Positions 32,589 through 37,748 of a stretch of DNA of 37,748 nucleotides are shown piece by piece. A program made the translations under genes and the position numbers. Origin of the DNA: Bryobacterales bacterium (GTDB taxonomy: Bacteria > Acidobacteriota > Terriglobia > Bryobacterales > Bryobacteraceae); contig CANFEY010000047.1 of NCBI GenBank assembly GCA_947446025.1, forward strand, positions 1 to 37,748, given 5' to 3'. The notes under the pieces were generated by a model. The model had not been told where the DNA came from. It searched no databases and saw only the letters and a list, made by a program, of their open reading frames with translations. Each line of letters opens with the position of its first letter. Positions within the stretch are counted from its first letter, which is position 1.

Positions 32589-33395
32589 TTGCCTTCCTAC
32601 CTAGAAACCGCAGTCGACATCGCCCGTGAAGCTTCCGCCTTGTTGAATGAGTTTGCCCGCAACCGCCCCGTGTTCGAGCTTAAAGGCGAGCACGACCTGG
32701 TCACCGCCGCCGACCGCGCCAGCGAAGAACTCATCGTGCGCCGCCTACAGGCGGCTTATCCCACGCACCACATCCTGGCCGAAGAGGGCGGCGACACGCT
32801 GGGCTCGTCCGAATACAAATGGTACGTGGACCCCTTGGACGGCACCACCAACTTCGCCCACGGATTCCCGCAGTACAACGTGACGCTGGCGCTGGAACAC
32901 AAAGGCGAACTGATCGCAGGCGTCATCGCCGACCCCACCCGCAATGAAGTCTTCACCGCCGAACGCGGCGCAGGCGCATTCCTCAACGGCGAACGCATCC
33001 ACGTGTCGAAAGCCGCCCGCCTGAACGTCGCCCTCGCCGGCACCGGCTTCCCCTCCCGCAAGCGTCACCGCAACGTCAACGTGCATTTCTTCCATCAGGT
33101 GTCGATGGTGACGCACGGAGTCCGCCGCGCTGGAGCCGCCGCGTTAGACTTGGCCTACGTAGCCTGCGGACGCCTCGACATGTTCTGGGAATTCAGCCTC
33201 AACCCCTGGGACATCGCCGCCGGGACGCTCATGATCCGAGAAGCCGGCGGCACAGTGTCCAAAATGCGCGGCGAAGCGCTAGAGTTGCAAGCCGACAACA
33301 TCCTGGCCGACAACGCCCTGCTCCACGAGGAAACGTTAGCCCTGTTCGCCGAAGTCTACGCAGGCAAGTACCGCGAGGCGCTGCCGGAGCTCTAG
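32589..33395 (+). CDS. Inositol monophosphatase family protein (SuhB-like)
   Basis: 268 aa with a TTG start, 4 bp after hfq. The metal-binding sites of the family are present: AEEGG (E65/E66), WYVDPLDGTTNFAHGFPQYN (D81, D84) and NPWDIAAG with D208. It hydrolyses inositol 1-phosphate or related sugar phosphates with Mg2+. SuhB is also a ribosome-assembly/transcription factor in E. coli; whether that applies here is unknown. Neighbours hfq and moaDE suggest only shared transcription. The stop is followed by a strong hairpin separating it from the convergent DUF488 gene. Confidence 0.93.
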   Translation: MPSYLETAVDIAREASALLNEFARNRPVFELKGEHDLVTAADRASEELIVRRLQAAYPTHHILAEEGGDTLGSSEYKWYVDPLDGTTNFAHGFPQYNVTLALEHKGELIAGVIADPTRNEVFTAERGAGAFLNGERIHVSKAARLNVALAGTGFPSRKRHRNVNVHFFHQVSMVTHGVRRAGAAALDLAYVACGRLDMFWEFSLNPWDIAAGTLMIREAGGTVSKMRGEALELQADNILADNALLHEETLALFAEVYAGKYREALPEL

Positions 33396-33399
33396 GTAG

Positions 33400-33419
33400 G
33401 GCAGGCGGTTTCGCCTGCC
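33400..33419. terminator. Hairpin between convergent genes
   Basis: GGCAGGCG (33400-33407) pairs with CGCCTGCC (33412-33419) over the loop GTTT; a G-T and an A-T pair extend the stem to ten. It fills the whole 25-bp gap between the suhB-like TAG and the DUF488 TGA. No T-run follows, so it may act as a bidirectional structure or a dispersed repeat. Confidence 0.65.
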
Positions 33420-33420
33420 T

Positions 33421-33768
33421 TCACCGGCGCGCGACCAGAAAATCCAGCAGCACCGGCGCGTGATTATGCTCAACGTCGCGGGCTGAGTAAAGCAGAGTAA
33501 CGGCCCCCTGGCGGACGCGTTCCCGAAGTTGGGCGACCGGCTCAGGGTTGCGCTCCAGTTCCTCGCGATAGAGCAGTTGGAACTCGGCCCACTTGGACGG
33601 ATCGTGCGCGAACCACGTGCGCAGTTTGGTGCTCGGGGCAATCTCCTTCAACCACAGATCCACTCCAGCGTTTGCCTTCGAAACACCCCGAGGCCACAAC
33701 CGGTCTACCAGCACCCGGAATCCATCTTCCGCCTCGCGAGCCGCATAAATTCGTCTGACCCGGACCAT
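33421..33768 (-). CDS. DUF488 family protein
   Basis: 115 aa from ATG 33768. Family signatures are VRRIYAAREAEDGFRVLVDR, LWPRGVSKANAGVDLWLKEI, APSTKLRTWFAHDPSKWAEF and the C-terminal TLLYSARDVEHNHAPVLLDF. DUF488 proteins are small, cytoplasmic and without a proven function. The frame is open to 33789, but the MVRVRR start matches family members best. It is divergent from the YkgJ-like gene across 29 bp and convergent with the SuhB-like gene. Confidence 0.88.
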   Translation of the reverse strand: MVRVRRIYAAREAEDGFRVLVDRLWPRGVSKANAGVDLWLKEIAPSTKLRTWFAHDPSKWAEFQLLYREELERNPEPVAQLRERVRQGAVTLLYSARDVEHNHAPVLLDFLVARR

Positions 33769-33797
33769 GCCGGACCCATCATGCCACATACTGGTAC

Positions 33798-34304
33798 TTG
33801 CTCACCGACCTCATCCAAATCAAACGCGAAGGCGAAAAGAAGCACGCCGAGAATCTGAGCTTCCGCAAGTGGCTCAAGTCGCACACGTTCGTGGAGCGGC
33901 AATTCCACAAAGCCGCGCAGGAAGTCCACGACGCCATCGATTGCCGAGCCTGCGCCCAGTGCTGCAAGGTAACCGAGGTCGAACTCACGGAGCGCGACAT
34001 CGCCGGCCTGATGAAGCTCCTCGGCGCGTCCCGCAAACGCTTCTTCGCCGACTACGTCATGCAGAATGACGAAGCCAAGCCGATCCTGAAGCGCACCGAC
34101 GAAGCTGGCTGCGTCTTCCTCAGCGGGAACGAATGCACGGTCTACGACGGCCGCCCCGCGGATTGCGAGCGCTTCCCGCACCTGTTGCGCGGGGCTGGGT
34201 CGCTCGAATCCAAAATGTGGAAAATGCCGGATCGCGCCACCTTCTGCCCCATCGTCTACAACTGGCTGGAGAAGGTTAAGGGTCTTACAAAGTTCACAAA
34301 ATAG
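33798..34304 (+). CDS. YkgJ-family cysteine-cluster (predicted zinc or Fe-S) protein
   Basis: 168 aa with a TTG start (LTDLIQIKREGEKKHAEN). Four Cys in a short stretch, C49, C52, C55 and C56 (IDCRACAQCCKVTEVE), are followed by GCVFLSGNECTVYDGRPADC and a Cys in RATFCPIVYNWLEK. This is the YkgJ/UPF0153 pattern, thought to bind a metal cluster; no reaction is proven. It has no membrane segment. CATACT lies 5 nt before the TTG, weak support for a nearby transcript start; no SD is seen. Confidence 0.88.
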   Translation: MLTDLIQIKREGEKKHAENLSFRKWLKSHTFVERQFHKAAQEVHDAIDCRACAQCCKVTEVELTERDIAGLMKLLGASRKRFFADYVMQNDEAKPILKRTDEAGCVFLSGNECTVYDGRPADCERFPHLLRGAGSLESKMWKMPDRATFCPIVYNWLEKVKGLTKFTK

Positions 34305-34398
34305 TCACAACAGTCTCGGGCATTTCGGGGTAAAATAGAGGTGACCTTCCCCGCCGACCCCAGGCCCCGTCGCCAGATATTTCAAAGGAGACGACCCC

Positions 34399-34632
34399 AT
34401 GCCCAGAACCGCCAAAGCTGCAACCCCAGCACCGAAAGCCAAGCCACTCACCGAACGCAAGCGCACCCCGGTGCGTCGCAAAGCGCCCGTTGCCTTCGAC
34501 CCCGCCGCCCATCGCGAAGAAATCGCCCACGCCGCCTACCTCAACTGGCTGGCCCGCGGTACGGAACCGGCGAATCCGGAGGAAGACTGGTTCCTGGCCG
34601 AGCAATCTGTTCGTGCAAAATACCTGGGCTGA
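34399..34632 (+). CDS. DUF2934-type small protein
   Basis: 77 aa. AAAGGAG 8 nt before the ATG is a strong SD, and TAAAAT at about 34331 could be a -10. The N-terminal 35 residues are Ala/Lys/Pro-rich and basic (RTAKAATPAPKAKP), as in histone-like tails. The C-terminal part, HREEIAHAAYLNWLARGTEP and NPEEDWFLAEQSV, matches the short DUF2934 helix pair. No function is known for this family. It is followed 80 bp downstream by the beta-propeller genes on the same strand. Confidence 0.75.
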   Translation: MPRTAKAATPAPKAKPLTERKRTPVRRKAPVAFDPAAHREEIAHAAYLNWLARGTEPANPEEDWFLAEQSVRAKYLG

Positions 34633-34712
34633 TGCTCCAAGCGGTAAGCATCCCGGACGTCCCACGCCGTGCAGCGCGGCATGAGACGTGCTTAAATCAA
34701 GGAATGCTCAAA

Positions 34713-35765
34713 ATGAAATTCTTCGCTCTGGCGGGGCTCTCCGTCGCGTGTTTGTATGCCCAACCCGGACAAGGAAAGGGTGGAGCCCCCGCCCAAGCGA
34801 AAGGCCCCGCCGCCGCACCCGCCAAGCCGACTCCGGCTCAGGACGTTACCAGCACCGCGATCCCCGGCGTGATCGCCGCCGGCCAGAAGTGGAAGATGGC
34901 ATGGCAGGGCGAAGCCACCGCGGACGGCATGGTCGCCACCGATGACAACGGCCTCATCGTCGCGCAGGAGCAGTCCAACCGCATCATCAAGATCGACGAG
35001 AAGGACAACGTCACCATCCTCCTCGCCCGCGCTCACGGACCCGGAGCCTTGGCCATCGGCGGGAACGGCTCCATCTACGCCGTGGAACGCAGCTGCACCG
35101 ATCCCGACGCCGTCTCCCGAGCCGCATGCACCGAACTCACCGACATTGCGGTGCTCACGCCCGAGCGCAAAATCCTGGCCGACAAAATGGCCGATACCGG
35201 TGCCGGCCTGGGCCGCATCAATGACCTCACCGTCGCCAGGAACGGTTGGATCTACTTCACCGGCACCGGCGCGCTGTCAATGGACCCCATGGGCAGAGTC
35301 ACCCGCATCGATCAAGGTCTGCGCACCAACGGCATCACCCTCAGCGCTGATGAAAAGCAACTCTTCGTGACCAACGGCGGCACCATCGCGGTCTTCGACA
35401 TCGCCGCCGACGGCAAAGCGTCCAACCAACGCGAGTTCGGCAAACTGGAAGGCACGGGCGCCAACGGCGACGGCATCGCCATCGACGCCGAAGGCCGCCT
35501 CTACGTGACCGTGAACGGCGGCAGCATGCAAGGCGTGCAGGTGCTCGACAAGGCCGGCAAATATCTCGGCCTCATTCCGACGCCGCGCCAGCCCATTACC
35601 CTAGCCTTCGCCGGCCCCGACAAAAAGCTCCTCTACATCGGCGGCATGGGCTCGACTAGCCTAGGCGGCGAGCAAGTCCAATTCGCCCCCGGCGTCCGCG
35701 CGACGTCCATGACGGTGTATAAAATCTCGATGCAGTCGCAAGGATTCAAAGGACGCGCTAAGTAA
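34713..35765 (+). CDS. Secreted SMP-30/gluconolactonase-like beta-propeller protein
   Basis: 350 aa from ATG 34713; AAGGA at 34699-34703 has 9-nt spacing to this ATG but none to the ATG at 34704. Residues 1-17 are a signal peptide (FFALAGLSVACLYAQ). A low-complexity Gly/Ala/Pro/Lys linker (about 18-45) precedes a propeller of about six blades: MVATDDNGLIVAQEQSNRII, LAIGGNGSIYAVERS, INDLTVARNGWIYFTG, GITLSADEKQLFVTNGG, GDGIAIDAEGRLYVTVNG and LLYIGGMG. SMP-30-type enzymes hydrolyse sugar lactones with a metal ion; the substrate is unknown. The next gene starts immediately after the stop. Confidence 0.82.
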   Translation: MKFFALAGLSVACLYAQPGQGKGGAPAQAKGPAAAPAKPTPAQDVTSTAIPGVIAAGQKWKMAWQGEATADGMVATDDNGLIVAQEQSNRIIKIDEKDNVTILLARAHGPGALAIGGNGSIYAVERSCTDPDAVSRAACTELTDIAVLTPERKILADKMADTGAGLGRINDLTVARNGWIYFTGTGALSMDPMGRVTRIDQGLRTNGITLSADEKQLFVTNGGTIAVFDIAADGKASNQREFGKLEGTGANGDGIAIDAEGRLYVTVNGGSMQGVQVLDKAGKYLGLIPTPRQPITLAFAGPDKKLLYIGGMGSTSLGGEQVQFAPGVRATSMTVYKISMQSQGFKGRAK

Positions 35766-36704
35766 ATGAAACGCTTCTCTTCCATCTGGCTCCGCCGAGC
35801 CGCCGCTATCAGCCTGTGCGCCCTCGGCGTCGCTCTATTCGCCGCCGACAAGATCACCGAAATCTCCATCGGCCAACCCAAGGACCTTTTCCCCGAAAGC
35901 ATCACCTCGCTCAAGGACGGCACCATCATCCTTGGCAGCGTCCCCGGCGGGATCTACAGAATCAAACCGGGCGAAACCGAGGCCAAGATGTTCGTCGCGC
36001 GCGAAGGCAACGGATTCACCACCGTGCTCGGCGTGCTCGCCGATGAGAAAGCTAAGACGCTCTGGGTGTGCAACACCGGCCCCGGCGCTCTGAAGTCCTT
36101 CGACCTCGCCACGGGCAATGCGAAGGCCACCTACCCCATGCCGCAAGGCGCAGTCTGCAACGACATCGCCGTCGCCGACAACGGCACCGCCTATGCGTCC
36201 GACACCTCAGGAGCCAAACTCTTCATGTTGAAGAAAGGCGCAACCGCGCTGGAACAAGCCGCGGCCGACCCGCTGCTCGCCGGCGTCGACGGCCTCGCCT
36301 TCGGTGACAAGAACACGCTATACGTCAACAGCGTCACCGCCAACAAGTTGATCAAGCTCGACCTCGGCCCGGATGGAAAATCAACCAAGGTGACCGACCT
36401 CAAGCTATCCGGCGCGCTCGGCGCTCCCGACGGCATTCGCGCCCTCGGCAAACACAAATTCATCCAAGCCGAAAATGGCAACGCCGCACGCGCGGGAGGC
36501 CGGCTCGCTTTGATCACCATCAATCCGAAGGCCAACACCGCCACCATCACCACGCTGAAAGAAGGCATGCTGGCAACCCCCGCCACCACCGCGACCAAGG
36601 GAATGGCCTGGGTCGTCGAAGGTAAGCAGGATTACCGCGGCAACGGCAAGAACAAGGGCCAGGACCCGACCCCGTTCAAGCTCTACGCCGTGAAGCTGCC
36701 GTAG
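35766..36704 (+). CDS. Secreted beta-propeller protein, related to the preceding one
   Basis: 312 aa. It starts immediately after the previous stop (TAAATG), so the pair is cotranscribed and probably coupled. Residues 1-27 form a signal peptide with basic start (MKRFSSIWLRRAAAISLCAL, cleavage near LFA-ADK). SMP-30-like blades follow: ITSLKDGTIILGSVPGGIYR, GVLADEKAKTLWVCNTGPGA, NDIAVADNGTAYASDTSGAK, GVDGLAFGDKNTLYVNSVTA, APDGIRALGKHKFIQAENGN. It may also be a sugar-lactone hydrolase or a binding protein. Similarity to its neighbour suggests an old duplication. The stop lies 10 bp before the end of the convergent VOC gene. Confidence 0.8.
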   Translation: MKRFSSIWLRRAAAISLCALGVALFAADKITEISIGQPKDLFPESITSLKDGTIILGSVPGGIYRIKPGETEAKMFVAREGNGFTTVLGVLADEKAKTLWVCNTGPGALKSFDLATGNAKATYPMPQGAVCNDIAVADNGTAYASDTSGAKLFMLKKGATALEQAAADPLLAGVDGLAFGDKNTLYVNSVTANKLIKLDLGPDGKSTKVTDLKLSGALGAPDGIRALGKHKFIQAENGNAARAGGRLALITINPKANTATITTLKEGMLATPATTATKGMAWVVEGKQDYRGNGKNKGQDPTPFKLYAVKLP

Positions 36705-36714
36705 CCAGCCGCAC

Positions 36715-37482
36715 TCACTTGACGTTCGTCAAGCCCTGACTCAATTCCACTGTTGTGCCCCAAGGATCAGTAAAGACGGCCACGGCGAATGGGTCAGGGA
36801 AATTCTTTCCGCCGTCGCGGATATCGGTCAGCCCGGTTGCCCCGCTATCCTTCAACGCCGCGACGGTCGCCTTGAGATCGCGCACCTCAATCCCGAGCGT
36901 TCCCAGCGCACGCCCCCGCGTGGGAGCCATCTTCTCCTTCGACTCAGTAAACGTCAGCCGAGCACCACCAATATCCACCCCGAAGAACTTTTCATACCAT
37001 TCCTTGGCCCCCTTCGGCGCCACCATGTGGACCTCATCCGCCGCGAGCGTGGTCGCCAGCTTCGCGTCCTCCGTCAGATGCACCTTTACGCCATCGGGCC
37101 CCAACACGAACGCCTGCCGGTTGTTCGATCCGGGCATGGCCTTGTACCCCAACGCCTCGATCTTCGCGAGCGCGCCTTTGAGATCCTTCACCTTGAACCC
37201 AAGCAAATCGACCGACGATCCTTCCGTCCCGCCCCCCGAAACTCCGCTCTTGGACTGGTTGATGTAAAGCAGCGCCCCCGGGACTTTCACCATCTTCAAG
37301 ACGCCCCACTCCACGTCCTGCCCACCCAGCGCCCGCCAGAACGCCTTGGCCTCTTCAAGGTTCTTCACGCTAAAGATGTGATGCCCCGCCATGTTGCCCT
37401 GCTTGTTCGGGTTCTGCAGCTGCGCCATCATCACACTGGCCGAAATCCAGGCCATCACTACGGCAAATACCTTGATCTTCAT
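36715..37482 (-). CDS. Exported VOC (glyoxalase/bleomycin-resistance) superfamily protein, two-domain
   Basis: 255 aa from ATG 37482, with GAGGGA 6 nt upstream as SD. A signal peptide is visible (MKIKVFAVVMAWISASVMMA, then QLQNPNK). Two VOC beta-alpha-beta-beta-beta modules follow: AGHHIFSVKNLEEAKAFWRA (about 40-135) and MVAPKGAKEWYEKFFGVD, RGRALGTLGIEVRDLKATVA, FTDPWGTTVELSQ (about 150-250). Metal-ligand positions are H in GHHIF, E in TVELSQ and others. VOC enzymes are usually cytoplasmic; an exported one is unusual but seen in Acidobacteria. TATCAT (minus strand, 37510-37505) may be its -10. Substrate unknown. Confidence 0.85.
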   Translation of the reverse strand: MKIKVFAVVMAWISASVMMAQLQNPNKQGNMAGHHIFSVKNLEEAKAFWRALGGQDVEWGVLKMVKVPGALLYINQSKSGVSGGGTEGSSVDLLGFKVKDLKGALAKIEALGYKAMPGSNNRQAFVLGPDGVKVHLTEDAKLATTLAADEVHMVAPKGAKEWYEKFFGVDIGGARLTFTESKEKMAPTRGRALGTLGIEVRDLKATVAALKDSGATGLTDIRDGGKNFPDPFAVAVFTDPWGTTVELSQGLTNVK

Positions 37483-37506
37483 ATGAGGTCCCTCGCTTCG
37501 GTACAT

Positions 37507-37748
37507 GATACCTCCGCCGGTGCAGCATCCGGGAGCAGCGATGAGATATGGGCCTAGAGTGTCCCCTGGCGCAAGTGTCGTGGTCCGACTAATGTACCCG
37601 GATCAGTAGTGTCCGGCTATAAGTCGAACAGATTCAGCTGGTTGAAAAATGGGTCTGATTTTTCTCCGGTATGTTGTAGCTGAAGGGCCTGTAGAATGGG
37701 CGTCCGCTCGAAAATGGTGACGCTGACAACCTGTAGGATTTGGTAGAG
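37507..37748. other. Right-edge interval, no gene; possible insertion-sequence border
   Basis: No protein-like frame is seen. From about 37606 the sequence TAGTGTCCGGCTATAAGTCG and a nearby TGATTTTT stretch look like the end of a transposon, by eye only. A short ATG frame (MGVRSKMVTL) stops after 16 codons. The window ends before any transposase would be visible. Confidence 0.3.

Noticed and set aside
1-37748. tRNA, rRNA, riboswitch or CRISPR array
   Set aside because: I saw no tRNA-like cloverleaf, rRNA sequence, known riboswitch core or regular repeat-spacer pattern when reading both strands. A covariance-model search would be decisive.

Overview
The window reads as chromosomal DNA of an Acidobacteriota bacterium, probably of the Solibacter/Bryobacter group. 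The basis is a GC-rich, gene-dense sequence carrying several lineage-flavoured families: a GWxTD-type secreted protein, a TIGR03435-type protein (broken here), a TIGR03436-type 'VWFA-related' protein, a carboxypeptidase-regulatory/beta-barrel outer membrane protein, a DUF2934 protein and a MoxR/DUF58/VWA operon. This placement rests on family recognition, not on a marker-gene tree. I see no rRNA, tRNA, CRISPR array, prophage or complete insertion sequence.

Layout. 1-2850: the 3' part of a GWxTD-like gene and a secreted regulatory-domain/barrel protein. 2847-4714 (-): aguA and aguB, which convert agmatine to putrescine. 4757-5713 (+): queG. 5646-8012 (-): a large membrane protein with a spermidine-synthase-like domain. 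8032-10056 (-): an OPT-family oligopeptide transporter. 10079-11430 (+): queC-queE. With queG these are three queuosine genes, interleaved with putrescine and transport genes. 11444-12379: a doubtful small ORF and a decayed secreted-protein gene. 12444-18650 (+): a tightly coupled moxR - DUF58 - BatA-like - double-VWA operon. 18640-20399 (-): trpD and a pseudo-receiver/DUF3052-like protein. 20441-22910 (+): sucC-sucD-ndk. 23094-23923 (-): a frameshifted TIGR03435 gene. 24067-24450 (-): a DksA/TraR zinc-finger protein with a strong terminator. 25057-26643 (+): a GT39-like membrane glycosyltransferase. 26765-29841 (+): a small secreted protein coupled to a matrixin-type metalloprotease with TIG-like repeats. 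29848-30647 (-): a Nudix hydrolase and a YbgC-like thioesterase. 30704-33395 (+): a MoaD-MoaE fusion, a VWFA-related secreted protein, Hfq and a SuhB-like phosphatase. 33421-33768 (-): DUF488. 33798-36704 (+): a YkgJ-type Cys-cluster protein, DUF2934, and two consecutive secreted beta-propellers. 36715-37482 (-): an exported VOC-fold protein.

How genes work together. Operon structure is shown by 1-8 bp overlaps (aguB/aguA, queC/queE, moxR/DUF58, BatA/VWA, trpD/18640 gene, thioesterase/Nudix, small secreted protein/protease) and one of 34 bp (moaDE/VWFA). AguA and AguB form a complete two-step route to putrescine; QueC, QueE and QueG give the late part of preQ0 synthesis and the last step to queuosine.

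Most notable. (1) Several genes without a Shine-Dalgarno have a -10-like hexamer 6 or 8 nt before the start codon, three of them exactly 6 nt before a GTG; this suggests leaderless transcripts. (2) A MoaD-MoaE fusion buries the MoaD Gly-Gly terminus. (3) A small secreted protein translationally coupled to a matrixin may have a TIMP/netrin-like fold. (4) Two pseudogenes retain recognisable families. (5) A perfect 25-bp palindrome supplies the stop codons of two convergent genes. None of these proves a new system; (1) and (3) are the best leads.
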